64,000 nucleotides of DNA from assembly GCF_027595985.1 (NCBI RefSeq), contig NC_073305.1:153586923-153650922 (forward strand), read 5' to 3'. A program made the position numbers and the translations under genes. This document shows positions 21,195 through 32,739 of the stretch, piece by piece. The DNA comes from Sorex araneus (taxonomy: Eukaryota; Chordata; Mammalia; Eulipotyphla; Soricidae). The notes under the pieces are model-generated. The model had not been told where the DNA came from. It worked only from the letters and a program-made list of their open reading frames with translations, and did not search any database. The first letter of the stretch is position 1. Every line of letters starts with the position of its first letter.

Positions 21195-21690
21195 GATTTC
21201 TCGGGCGGGCTCAGTAACATCTCATTTCGTCCTTTCCCTGAGATCTTAGAAGTCTATCTTGACTTGGCCCTCCCAACGGTGTTGCACTGGGGGCTCTTCA
21301 GGGTCAGAGGAATGAGATCCAGCTTGTTACTGGATTTTGCACATGAACACACCATGGGAAGCTTGCAAGGCTGTCCCATGTGGGCAGGAAACTCTCAGAA
21401 GATTGCCAATTTCTCCCAGAGGGAGAAGCAGACCAAAGATATCACTTCTGAGAGCTCACTTTTAGGTCTCTCTCTGGATGTTGGCCATTGATGGGATTAT
21501 ACACACCTGGGTTTCTCTGCCGGTAACTTCATGAATGATGCTTGTCCACACGTGTGGAGAGGGGCCTCCAGCATGGCTGTAGCTAGGCTTCGGTGATCCC
21601 CGGCATTTGGGAGCTCTGCTCGGGGTGGAGAAGGAAGCTGGAGCCCATCCTCTCCGAGGGGCCCCGGGAAAGACAGGTAGATATTAATAG
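21195..21690 (-). mobile_element. Variant of the long shrew SINE or related repeat
   Basis: Shares 'gggcgggctcagtaacatct', 'ggctcttcagggtcagagga' and 'gaagcttgcaaggct' with the copy around 41450-41690. Beyond 21470 it continues with 'ggatgttggccattgatggg', which recurs near 48466. Family not named with certainty. Confidence 0.6.
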
Positions 21691-21772
21691 AAGGAAAAAC
21701 CCATAATCATATTATATGCATCTGGTCAAAAAAGAGGCAATGGTGGATAATAAAGAACAAAGATATTCATAC

Positions 21773-21850
21773 CAAAAACAGTAACAAGTGTCACAATAGA
21801 GATGTTACTAGTGCCCGCTCAAGCAAATCTATGAGCAATGGGAGGACAGT
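21773..21850 (+). mobile_element. 3' fragment of long-type shrew SINE
   Basis: 'ccaaaaacagtaacaagtgt', 'gatgttactagtgcccgctc', 'gagcaatgggaggacagtga', plus strand. Confidence 0.8.
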
Positions 21851-21854
21851 GAAT

Positions 21855-22015
21855 TTATTTTTCTTTAGACACAATAATTTACAAGTTTTCTATAATAGAG
21901 TTGATTTAGGCATACAATATTCCAACTCAATTCCATCACCAAAGTGCCCTTCTCTCTACCAGTGTCTCCAGGTCTCTGCGCACCCCAAGCTTAATTCCTT
22001 GCCAGGCATATAAAA
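21855..22015 (-). mobile_element. Old L1 3'-end fragment
   Basis: 'gatttaggcatacaatattc', 'ccatcaccaaagtgcccttc' resemble the L1 3' terminus on the minus strand. Confidence 0.5.
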
Positions 22016-22149
22016 AACTGATTTCATATTTTCGCTTGCTTAAATAAAGCTTAGAGGGATGGAAAAAGGAATTATCAGAAAATAAGTGCCCAGAAATCAA
22101 GTTGTGATGATTGATTGCTATATTAACCTATGTAAATAAAGAAGTTAAA

Positions 22150-24722
22150 ATAATTAAAATAATTAATTAAATAATTAATTTAGGTTTAAGTCTCAGTTAT
22201 ACAATGCTAGAACACCCATCCCTTCACCAGTGCACATATTCCACCACCAAGTACCACAGTATAGCTCCACTCCTCCCTCCCACATTCCCAGCCCCCCACC
22301 CGCCTGTGTAACTGATAAATTTCACTTTACTTTCACTTTACTTTGATTACATTCAATATTTCAACAAAAAAAAATCACTATTATTATTTGGAGTTTCTCC
22401 CCCCTAAAGTCGGACCTGCTGAAAAGGAAGCATTTGATAATTTGTTTTCCATTGCTGAGAATGAAGAGATATGAGGCCAATCGGCCGCATTAGCAGTCGC
22501 ACGGTTTTGGATTTCTGTATTTTAGTATTTTAGCAACTAAGTCTAGAGAAATATCTGCCAGAAATTGCATCATTGCAAGCTCGTACCTCTCAGCTATTTT
22601 ATATTCCATATATGAGTGCAATCTTTCTATGTCTGCCTCTTTCTTTCTGACTCATTTCACTCAACATGATACTTTCCATGTTGGTCCACTGATATGAAAA
22701 TTTCACTACTTCATGTTTTCTGAAAGCTACATAGTGTTCCATTGTGTAGATGTATCAGAGTTTCTTTAGCCAGTCATCTGTTTTTGGGCAGTCTGTTTTT
22801 TTTTTTTTCCAGCGTGCTGCAATGAACATAGAAATGCAGATTTCATCTCTACTATACCTTTTTGCCTCTCCCGGATATATTCCCAGGAGTGGTATTGCTG
22901 GGTCAAATGGGAGCTCAATTTCTAACGTTTTCAGAATCGTCCACATTGTTTTCCAAAAGGGATTAACCAGTTGGAATTCCCACCAGCAGTGAAGGAGAGT
23001 CCCTTTCTCCCCACATCCACACCAACACCGATTGCTTTTGTTTTTGAAAAATTTGTTGAACATGCTTTCCTTGCTCCACTTCAGATTTCTTGCTCCCTTA
23101 TCAAAGATTGGATGATCATATATTCGGGGAGATGTTTCAGAGTATTCAACCCTGGTCCATTGGTCTACAGCTCTTTTTTGTTCCAGTACCATGCTGTTTT
23201 AATGACTACCGCTTTGTAGTAGAGTTGGAAGTTGGGGAGGTTAATTCCTCCCATTTTCTTTTTCCCAAGAATTGCTTTAGCTATTCGTACAGGCTTATTG
23301 TTCCATATGAATTTCAGGAACACTTGCTCTATTTCTTTGAAGAATGACAAGGGATCCCCTCTAGGGATCGCATTGAATTTGTACAATGCTTTGGGGAGAA
23401 TTGCCATTTTGACAATATTCATTCTTCCAATCCATGAGCAGGGGATATCTTTCCATTTCCTCATGTTCTGTTTATTTCCTGTAGTTGCGTTTTGTAGTTT
23501 TCATTATACAAGTCCTTTACCTCCTTAGTTAAGCTGATTCCGAGGTACTTGTATTTTTTGAGGCACAATTGTGAACGGGATTGCTTTTATCATGTCGCTT
23601 TCTTCTCTCTCATTATTTACATATAGAAAAGTCATGGATTTTGGGTATTGATTTTATAGCCTGCAACTTTACGATACAAGTCTATTGTTTCTAGGAGTTT
23701 CTTGGTAGAGGTTTTAGAGTTCTCTAAGTATAGTATCATATCATCTGCAAATAGTGAGAGCTTGATTTCTTCCTTTCCTACCTGAATGCCCTTAATAGCT
23801 TTTTCTTGCCTAATCATTATTTCAAGTACTTCCAGTACTATATTGAACAGAAGTGGAGAGAGTGGGCATCCTTGGGCATCCTTGTCTCATCCCTGTTCTC
23901 AGAGGGAAGGCTCTTAGTTTTTCCCCACTGAGGATGATGCTTGCCATAGGTTTGTGAAAAAAGGCTTTGACTATATTGAGGAAGGTCCCTTCTATACCCA
24001 TTTTGGTGAGAGTTTTCATCATAAACGGGTGCTGGATCTTGTCAAATGCTTTTTCTGCATCTATTGATATGATTATATGATTTTTATCTTTTCTTTTGTT
24101 GATATAATGAATTATGTTGATTGATTTCTGAATGTTAAACCATCCTTGCATCCCTGGGATGAATCCCACTTGGTCATGGCGTATGATCTTTTTGATATTT
24201 GTTGAATTCTATTTGCTAATATTTTATTGAGAATCTTCGCATCTGTGTTCATCAGGGACATTGGCCTGTAGTTTTCTCTTTTTTGGTGGTATCTTTGTTT
24301 GCTTTTAGTATTAGGGAGATATGAGCCTCACAGAAACTGTTTGGAAGTGTTTATGTTTCTTCAATTTCCTGGAAAAGCTTGAGAAGAATTGGCAATAGGT
24401 CCTCTTTAAATGTTTGGAAGAATTCGCTAGTGAATCCGTCTGGGGCTGGGCTTTTGTTTTTGGGAAGACTTTTGATTACCATTTCAATTTCCTTGATATT
24501 AATAGGACTACTCAGATACTCCAGCTCTTCTTGGTTCAGCCTTGGGAGATTATAGGAATCCAGGAATTTATCCATTTCTTCTAGGTTCTCTTGTTTTGTG
24601 GCATACAGATTTTCAAAGTAGTCTCTGATGATCTTTAGAATTTCTTTGGTTTCTGTTGTGATGTCCCCCTTTTTATTTCTGATTCAACTTATAAGGGTTC
24701 TCTCTTTCTTTGTGAGTCTTGC
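22150..24722 (-). mobile_element. L1, 3' part (3' UTR and C-terminal ORF2), split by a provirus
   Basis: 3' half of a minus-strand L1. The 3' UTR occupies about 22180-22740, then ORF2 runs from about 22750 upward in broken frames. Landmarks on the minus strand are the cysteine-rich C-terminal motif '[17 protein letters not shown]' (frame 23192-22755), '[12 protein letters not shown]' of the reverse transcriptase (frame 23817-23632) and '[17 protein letters not shown]' (frame 24169-23822). A local repeat of 'catccttggg' near 23868-23883 breaks the frame. Not competent. It continues at 33100. Confidence 0.92.
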
Positions 24723-25075
24723 AGTAGGAAGCCATTTTTCCTTACTGATCTTATCCTGTCACTATTTGTTTATCACTAGCTAACCCCATGTCACACCTAG
24801 CAAAGTTTGCCACTCCTAATCTTACTGACCTTATCTTATCCGTTTATTACTAGCTAAAGCTCGTGCCACACCCTGCATTTCTATTGGGGGTCCCAGCGTT
24901 CATAATATACCACCTCCTCCCAGCAGGGAGGTATAAAATACTGTAACTGCCATAGAATAAATGCCTTTTCTCCCTCCTCTGGGCTCTGCATCTGTTCATT
25001 CAGCTGTGTCCCCTTCTCAGCCCCAGGAAGGTTCTCCCTGCTGAACAGAACGAGACCTCCACATGGACTTCTACA
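24723..25075 (+). repeat. 5' LTR of the provirus
   Basis: 353 bp. The first base appears mutated (AG where the 3' LTR has TG); ends CA. TATAAA at 24932 and AATAAA at 24956 lie only about 24 bp apart, so R must be very short or start between them. An internal near-repeat, 'cttactgatcttatcctgtc' and 'cttactgaccttatcttatc', occupies the U3. Confidence 0.93.
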
Positions 25076-25077
25076 CC

Positions 25078-25095
25078 TGGCGCCCAATGTGGCCG
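25078..25095 (+). other. Primer-binding site, tRNA-Lys type
   Basis: 'tggcgcccaatgtggcc' begins two bases after the 5' LTR. It matches the tRNA-Lys1,2 type primer site used by many class II retroviruses, with one or two changes. Confidence 0.85.
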
Positions 25096-25289
25096 TCGAA
25101 TTCACGGAAAAAGTGAGTATTTCTGAGGGTCGCCTTTCTCTTGGCACACACCGTGGTGTGGGAATGGCCTACTTACCCTCTGATTCCTCCATCTCTACCT
25201 ATTCCTGGGAATTCCCAGTTATTTGCATCCTTTTTCTCGCTAATTTTGCTTTTTGTATTTGGATCTTAAATGAGATTCTTAAGGAGTGA

Positions 25290-27205
25290 AAAAGTCAGCC
25301 AGAGATTCAGGACCGTGTTTCCGAACTTGAGATTTTTTTGAGGAAAAAGTATGAGAGTTCCAAGGCTCCCTCTGTCTTTGGGGATGAGGCACCCCCCAAG
25401 CAGGCACTGACTCCTCAGGGTCTACTACTATAGACCCTGACCACTCTGCTCCCCTATCTGAGCCCTCCTGAGCAGAGGCACCTCCGAGACTTTATCCTGT
25501 GACTTCTGATATCCCCGATCCCTCTCCTCCGGAACCTAAATCCTTGCCGCCGGAGGACAAGGCTACCCAGGTAGATGAGGAGGCGAGGTGTCAGCCCTCA
25601 GCTCTGCCACCCCATTATCTGTCCCATGACACTGCCTTTTTTAATCCCCCATAAACCAGTGAGGCAGCCCGCCAGCTTGCCCAGGACAATGCCACCTTAT
25701 GCGCAGTTCTCCAACAGAAATAGGAAAATGTCCAACTTTTGACTCAAATAAGGCAGCTGGTTCAGGAACTAGTGAGTGCCCTGCAGCCTTCTACCCTCTC
25801 CCAAGAATCTAGTGCAAACTCAGTCTCTCCTTCGCCCTGCCACACTCTAGCTTCAAAACCTACGGCTGCCTTCCCAGTTACCAGGTCCCATTCTCGGGTC
25901 CCCAATTACCCCACCTCTGCCACGGCTCCACTTGATAATGATCCCTCAGACAGAGAATTTGAGGAGGCCTATCAGCCTGAGGAAGGGGCACATTCCGAAG
26001 AGGAAAATTCCCCTCAGGACGTAGCTCCGCAGGCACCAACCCGCCAAAACTACCGTAGATTAAAATTCGAAGACCTGAAAGATTTAAAGGCTGCTGTCTC
26101 TTCTTGCGGCCCCACTGCTCCTTTTACGCTTGGTCTTTTGGACTCCTTTTGTGAGGGATGGCTCACGCTGAACGACTGGTTCTCAGTCGCTAAGGCTGTC
26201 CTGAGTAGGGGAGACTATCTCTTGTGGAAAGCAGATTATTTAGAACGATGCCAAGAAATGGCGCACCACAATGTCGCGGCAGGAGGCTCTTCCTCATCCT
26301 GGATCTTTGCTAAATTTCAGGGCAATGCACCCTTCGATTCTAATGAGGTGCAGGCTAAATTTCCCCCAGGGCTACTAGCCCAAATACATGTGACTGCCCT
26401 CCGGGCCTGGAAGGGACTTCCCTCTAAAGGGCCGGTGGTAACATCCTTAGCCAAGGTTCGTCAGGGAGCTAATGAGCCCTATAGTGATTTCATAGGGCGC
26501 CTCACGGAGGCGGCTGAAAAACTTATGGGAAATGAAGAGACGGATAATAAGCTGATCTGCCATTTGGCCTATAGCATATAGGCCATATGAGAATGGCCAT
26601 ATGAGGGCATAGGAGAATGCTAATTCTCCTATATGGCATATAGGCCATATGAGAATGCTAATCCCATCTGCCAGGCCACACTCCGCCCCTATAAGCGTGG
26701 GAAGACCCTCTCAGAATTCATCCGGCTATCCTCCAATGTTGATCCCACCACCCAAAAAATAGGGCATGCTATAGGGGCTGCCTTCAAACAGTTCTCTATT
26801 CAACCATCGAGCAGTCAGAACAAGCTATGCTTTGGCTGTTTGCAGCCTGGACATTTCTAAAGAAACTGTCCCAATAAAAAATCGCGGCCCAGACCTAAAA
26901 GTCTTTGCCCTAAGTGCAAACAGGGTTTCCACTGGTCGTCAGAGTGCTGCCAGAAGGCCAGGCCGGGAAACTGGATACAGGGCCAGCCCCAGGGCCCCCA
27001 GTCCACTCCCTCTCCCGTGTCTGGGGCACCTCAAAATCATGGGCCGTACAACCCATCGGCGTCCAGCCCCCAATTCGCTCCCTCTCCCATGACCGGGGCA
27101 CCTCAAAATCATGGGCCGTTCAATCCATCGGCACCCAACCCCTCTGCAGAGCCATCCCATACTCAGCCGGATTGGATCTCTGTGCCACCTCCCGCACAAT
27201 ATTAG
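25290..27205 (+). pseudogene. Proviral gag, broken
   Basis: Frame 2. From 25290 to 25723 the frame holds a proline-rich region with several stops; a normal matrix domain is not evident, so the N-terminus is decayed or deleted. 25721-26581 is open and includes the capsid: 'LKDLKAAVSSCGPTAPFTLG' and a major-homology-region-like 'QGANEPYSDFIGRL'. Stops then fall in a local insertion (26575-26650). Capsid C-terminus and two CCHC zinc knuckles follow ('CFGCLQPGHF*RNC' with an internal stop, 'CPKCKQGFHWSSEC'). The tail has a 24-residue duplication and ends at 27203-27205. Confidence 0.92.
27007..27150 (+). repeat. 72-bp tandem duplication in the gag tail
   Basis: Two copies starting at 27007 and 27079, each containing 'ggggcacctcaaaatcatgg'. 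In the gag frame this is 24 residues twice ('SGAPQNHGPYNPSA' and 'TGAPQNHGPFNPSA'). The second copy contains PSAP, the form of a P(T/S)AP late-domain motif. Confidence 0.88.
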
Positions 27206-27900
27206 TTAAAGAACAGGGTCTCCAGATAGTGTGTGTCAACGCCTGTGGCCCTTTGCCATCTGGAACTTTTGGCCTAATTATTGGGTGAGGCAATATGCTT
27301 GCTCAGGGCGTACAAGTACTCCCCGGGATTGTAGATGCTGATTTTCAAGGGCAGATTGGAGTAGTAGTTGAATCAATCTCCCCATTTTCAGTCTTAGACG
27401 CTGGCGCTCGGCTAGCACAGCTAATACTCATTCCTATAACAACAGTACAAAAACCACCCCCAATGTCAGACACTTTTGCATTTTTTGCCCAATGCATCCT
27501 TAATTACAAGGGCCTGATGATTTTAGAGATCAACGGGAAGGAGTTTTTAGGTCTGATTGACATTGGTGCGGATGTAATGGTCATTGCTGAAAAAGACTGG
27601 CCAAAAAGGTGGCCCCTCACCTCCTCACTGACTCACCTTCAGGGTATAGGTCAATCCCAAAACCCTATGTTAAGCTCATTTACGCTTGATTGGCGCACCA
27701 AGGAGGGAATATCCAGGATGGTACGCCCCTATGTTCTGCCCGGGCTCCCACTCAATATCTGGGGCCGGGATATTCTTTCACAAACGGACCTTATACTAAT
27801 TGACGCCAAGGGCCTAGACATGCTCCTTGCAGCAGGTTATTCTCCCCGAAAGGTTCTAGGAAAACACCTCCAGGGCACGTCTTCGCCGCTAGCCCTCGAC
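27140..27900 (+). pseudogene. Proviral dUTPase-protease (pro), broken
   Basis: Frame 1, overlapping the gag end, which fits expression by a -1 shift from gag. dUTPase part: 'SAGLDLCATS' near 27160, 'GPLPSGTFGLIIG' then a stop at 27286-27288, then '[13 protein letters not shown]' and '[10 protein letters not shown]'. Protease part: the active-site triplet reads D-I-G (27559-27567, in '[10 protein letters not shown]') where aspartic proteases have DTG or DSG. A G-patch-like segment follows near 27811-27880 ('[17 protein letters not shown]'). Catalytically dead as read. Confidence 0.9.
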
Positions 27901-30620
27901 CCAGTGAAAAATGACCGCACAGGCTTAGGTTTATTCTCAGTAACTGCCACTGCTCCTCCTGCACCCCATACGGATAAGATCATATGGAAGTCCAATGAGC
28001 CTGTATGGGTGGACCAGTGGCCGCTTCCCACTGAAAAATTACAGGCCGCCAAGTTGTTAGTGCAGGAACAACTCGCGGCGGGACACATAGAACCCACCTC
28101 CTCCCCCTGAAACACACCCATTTTTGTTATAAAAAAGAAAAACGGCAGTTGGCGACTGCTACAGGATCTACGAGCAGTAAATAAAACCATGGTCATTTTC
28201 GGGGCACTTCAACCTGGACTGCCCTCCCCAGAGGCCATTCCTTCATAAATGTATAAGATAGTACTCGATTTAAAAGACTGCTTCTTCTCAATTCCCTTGC
28301 ATCCTGATGATCGCCCCCGTTTTGCCTTTAGTTTGCCAGCTATTAATTGTAAAGAGCCCATGCAATGTTTTCAATGGAAGGTTTTGCCCCAGGGAATGGC
28401 AAATAGCCCCATGCTGTGTCAAAAATTTTTGGCTCAAATTCTTGCTCCCATTAGGGCACAATGGCCCAACATCTATATGATCCATTATATGGATGATATA
28501 CTGCTTGCTGGATCTGACCCACAGGCCACTATGCTCTGTTGCAATCAGGTGATCCATGCGTTTACTCAGTCTGGCTTTCAAATTGCCCTCAAAAAAATTC
28601 AGATTACTGACCCTTATACCTTTCTTGGATTTCGTCTTCAGGGGTCCCGTGTACTTTTGCAAAAAATGCAGCTGAAACTTACTTCGTTAAAGACACTACA
28701 TGATTTTCAACAACTGCTTGGGCATATTACATGGCTCAGTCCCTATCTGAAACTTACCAAAGGAGACCTTATGCCCCTTTATGACCTTTTGCGTGGTGAT
28801 ACTGACCCTTCTTCCCCTCGGAGTTTGACACTAGCAACCTGAGAATCCCTAGTTCTCATAGAAAAAGCGATTGAAGGTCACTTTGTTTGCTCTCTAGATT
28901 ATCAGTGCCCTTTTCACCTCCTTATCTTCACTACTCCTCATTCCCCCATGGGCTTAATTTGGCAGCAAAACCCTGTTTCTTGGATTCACCTTCCTGCCAC
29001 ACCAAAGAAAGTTCTTGTACCCTACTATCTCTTAGTGGCATCCTTAATTATTGAAGGAAGGAGTTTCTCTCGAAGACACTTTGGTCTTGAACCGGCTTCT
29101 GTTATTCAACCCTACAATAAGGAACAGATAGATTGGCTTCTTCAAAATACTGATGATTGGCCAATCGCCTGCGCTTCCTTTTCAGGAATTTTAGATAATC
29201 ATTATCCCCCCAATAAGTTGATACAATTTATGGCTTTACATCAATGGGTTTTTCCCGTTGTCACTAAGACCAGCCCTATCCCTGGGGCTAAAGTGATTTT
29301 CACTGATGGATCCTCTAATGGCCAGGCCGCCTATGCCTGTGAGGTCACGTGAGACTGTTTCTTTTTCCACAAAGGAGTCCTCTGCTCAGCTGGTTGAACT
29401 CACAGCTGTTCTAATGGTTTTTAAAAAATTTTTCCCTTCTTCCTTTCAATTTATACACGGATAGTGCCTATGTGGCCTTCTCCATACCATTACTGGAGAC
29501 TATTAGTTACATAAAACCCTCCTCCCCCTCAACATCATGGTTTTTGCAAATCCAACAGTATATTCGCTCCCGGCAAGCTCCATTTTTCATAGGCCATCTT
29601 CGTGCCCACACTAACCTCCCTGGGCCACTGGCAATAGGTAATCACTTGGCAGATTTGGCCACCCGATCTTTCGCAGCGCTAACTCTACAAACAGATCCGC
29701 TGCAGGAGGCCACGACTGCACAGGCCCTTCACCATCTGAATGCTCAAAGTCTCCGCCTTATGTTTAAAATCACGCGTGAGCAGTCACGGCAGATTGTGCG
29801 CCAGTGCCCTTCCTGTGTATCCCTTCTACCCGTGCCTCACTTAGGGGTCAATCCCTGAGGACTAGTCCCTAAAGCCATCTGGCAAATGGATGTCACTCAT
29901 ATTCCTTCCTTCAGGCAGCATAAATACGTGCATGTGACTATTGACACTTTTAGTGGGTTTATTTGCACCTCAGCTCAGACTGGAGAAGCCTCAAAAAATG
30001 TCATTACTCATGTCTTGTACTGCCTTTCTGTACTGGGCAAACCGCAGCTAATAAAAACAGACAATGGTCCAGGATACGCTGGAAAAAGGTTGGAGCATTT
30101 TTGCAAGAAGCTGCAGATTTCCCAAGATTTCCCATTGTACAGGGATCCCCTATAACCCTCAAGGGCAGGGGATAGTGGAGCAAGCCCATCTCACGTTAAA
30201 TCATATATTCAAAAGCTTCGGACAGAAAAGGAACTGTACCCAGCCTCACTTTTCCCTAAGACGTTACTATCTCATGCTTTGTTTGTCATGAACTTTCTTA
30301 TACTGGACAAAGAAAGCCGCAGCGCGGCGGACTGTTTTTGGCATACTTCCACCAGCCCCACTTACGCAAAAGTAAGGTGGAAAGATCCACTGAGTGGTCT
30401 ATGGAAGGGCCCTGATGCAGTCCTTATATGGGGCCGAGGGTCAGCCTGCATATTTGATGCTGTTGATGGTGTAGCCCACTGGTTCCCTGAACAACTGATA
30501 AGGCAGGTCGACACACCTGCTCTGGCTGAACCAACTTCTGCCCAGAGAATAAATGAATCCTCTGAGGACAGTGTCCCCTCTGCCACTGCCCAGGAAGTTG
30601 CTTCTGCTCATCGCCACTGA
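27900..30620 (+). pseudogene. Proviral pol (reverse transcriptase, RNase H, integrase), broken
   Basis: Reverse transcriptase continues in the pro frame: '[12 protein letters not shown]', stop at 28108-28110, 'VLDLKDCFFSIPLHPDDRPR', YMDD at 28486-28497, then a stop at 28840. RNase H has 'IFTDGSSNG' near 29296, then frame changes near 29350 and 29460 around 'LVELTAVLM' and 'YTDSAYVAF'. Integrase is in frame 3 from about 29470: CPSC of the zinc region near 29806, stop at 29857, catalytic D near 29889 ('MDVTHI') and near 30061 ('TDNGPGY'), then a frame change before '[12 protein letters not shown]', which supplies the glutamate (about 30177), and a C-terminal domain '30381 on, WKDPLSGLWKGPDAV'. 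Multiple stops and shifts make it non-functional. Confidence 0.93.
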
Positions 30621-31690
30621 AACCACAACGGCAGTCACATCAGTCGCGTCGGGAGCGATCAACTAGTGGTCTCGTTCACAGAACAGTTGTTCAGACTTGG
30701 CCTGGCGAGAGCAGGAACCGGCGTTACTTTCAAGACCGAAGATAACGTGGACGCCCTTAGGGCAGGTTCGGGAGTCTCAGTGTGAACATGGTGAGTGGGG
30801 TGCGCACCCATGTGAAAGAAAGGACTGGTCCAAGCGTGTGCAGGAATAAGATTTGTGCATGTGCCCCTAGTGTGTGTGTAATTGTCTCATTATCTTTCTC
30901 TTAGTTCTGCTTAGGTTTCAACAACTTTGAGAAGGTTTTGCCGGTTTATATCAACAAAAGCGCTTTCTTGACCCGTTCTTTCAACAAGCAGGAAACTGAC
31001 TGCTCAGGCAGAGAAATGGGGAGCAATGTTCCCAATAGGCTGACAGGGCTCACTTTGCCATGGGGACTGCTCTTTCCTTTCTCAGTCTATTAGTTTTTTC
31101 CTGCCATTCTTGAGGGGTCAGATTGATCGATCAAGTATATATTTATGCACATGTGTGATGTTTATTGTCTGACTGTCTGTCTCTCTGTCTGTGGAACACT
31201 TGAGTATTAGAGCTAGTTTAAAGTCAGTAATTCTGGGGCCGGAGCGATAGCACAGCGGGTAGGGCGTTTGCCTTGCACGCGGCCGACCCGGGTTCGATCC
31301 CCAGCATCCCATATGGTCCCCCAAGTCCCGCCAGGAGTAATTCCTGAGTGCAGAGCCAGGAGTAACCCCTGAGCATCGCTGGGTGTGACCCAAAAAGCAA
31401 AAAAAAAAAATAAATAAAAAATAAAGTCAGTAATTCTTAGACATGGGCAAATAAAATCAAGGGAGGTCAGAGTGATATGGAGCCCAGCAATTTAAAAGAT
31501 CTAGGTATCTTTGGAGCTTGTTAGATCAGGTCTAAACAAAGATTTCTAATCAGAATGTGGCGCCTACAAAGAAATTGAAATTTCAATCTAGATTTCATAT
31601 TGGAAGAAACATTAATAGTTATTAACAGTTGAAATTCTCTTGAATTCCAGTAAGTTAAACATATCTATTGGACTTACATTCCTCACCCTC
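30621..31690 (+). other. Decayed pol-env junction and surface-env region of the provirus
   Basis: No sustained open frame. By position it should hold the leader and surface part of env, but I cannot recognise it; a large part is probably deleted. A SINE (31235-31422) sits inside. Confidence 0.5.
31235..31422 (+). mobile_element. Young SOR SINE inside the provirus env region
   Basis: Near-consensus copy ('ggggccggagcgatagcaca'...'gggttcgatccccagcatcc'), with the perfect 15-bp target duplication 'aaagtcagtaattct' at 31220-31234 and 31423-31437. Younger than the provirus. Confidence 0.95.
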
Positions 31691-31694
31691 CACT

Positions 31695-32384
31695 TTTACA
31701 GGTTGTAGATTGGACCATGCCAGGACCCCGTATCTGGACTAACAATTCCTTTCTTTTACCCCCTCCATGGGATTCACAGATGCCTCAGCTGCCGAATAAA
31801 GAAGAAACACCTTTTCATTTTTTCTCTAGGATACTCACTTGATCCTGTCCGCAATGGAGTGCCTCCCTGTCTCCCTCTTCTCTTTCAGACTTGGATTCAT
31901 ACCAAGTCCCAAATTCATACTACCTCTGATCACTCGCAAAAAGATTTTTCTTTTCTGGTGATTGTGCATTATTTACCTGTCTCAATTCTTTCCTCTCAAC
32001 CCAAGATTCTCCCCACAGTATAATTTTATTAAGGGCCAGATCACATATGGTTACCAGTGTACCTGACCAAAGAATGGCAACGCTCCCCCAATGATGGGCT
32101 CTTTACTGAAGACCTGACACAACTGCTCCGGCGCTCCTAACGATTCCTTGGACCCCTGATTGCAGGTATCCTGGGACTCATTGCTGTAACCACTACTGCT
32201 GCTGTTGCAGGAATAGCTCTTCAAACCTCGGTCCAGACACACAACTTCGTCAAAACATGGCAAAATGTCTCTTACCACCTTTGGACAATGCAGGCTACTG
32301 TCAACCATGATGTTGAGCAACAATTGAACACTCTACAGCAAGTGCTACTTTGGGTCCATGGCTGGGTTAATATCTTAGAGTAAC
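31695..32384 (+). pseudogene. Proviral env remnant, transmembrane-subunit part
   Basis: Recognisable pieces are a tryptophan-rich segment near 31705-31800 and, from about 32135, a stop followed by a hydrophobic fusion-peptide-like stretch ('LIAGILGLIAVTTTAAVAG') and a heptad-type helix ending at a stop near 32382. It lacks the rest of the ectodomain and the membrane anchor. Betaretrovirus-like. Clearly non-functional. Confidence 0.75.
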
Positions 32385-32720
32385 AAATGAGGTTTTCGAG
32401 TGTTTAAGGATCATTGCCTTGATTTGTAGGACCTCATCTTCCCCCAGTTCTTTACCTTGAGGATGCCGGGCTCCCAAGGATTTATTCTTGTGGATCAGGT
32501 TGCCAGGCAAAGCACTGCAAGGGAGGGCTGATACCCGGGCCCGGCTCCCTGTGTGGTATTCCGGTATAGCTTAGAGATTACTCCAAAACCAAGGATTGAT
32601 GGGGCCTACGAGGAGCCCCCTGCATAGACCCAATCATCCTTTCCTTCCTTTCCCTGCAAAAATGGAGTCTTTATGTCACAAGGGATACCGGAAAGTGCCT
32701 CCCCTGACCACATTTAATTT

Positions 32721-32739
32721 AAAACAAAACAGGGGGAGA
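32721..32739 (+). other. Polypurine tract of the provirus
   Basis: 'aaaacaaaacagggggaga' directly before the 3' LTR; a normal plus-strand primer position. Confidence 0.85.

Noticed and set aside
25089-25289. 66-codon ORF with a hydrophobic segment after the primer site
   Set aside because: In the proviral leader, with no resemblance to a betaretroviral matrix start; probably chance.
31260-31310. tRNA-like B-box sequence 'gggttcgatccccagc'
   Set aside because: Part of the tRNA-derived SINE; no complete tRNA cloverleaf is seen.
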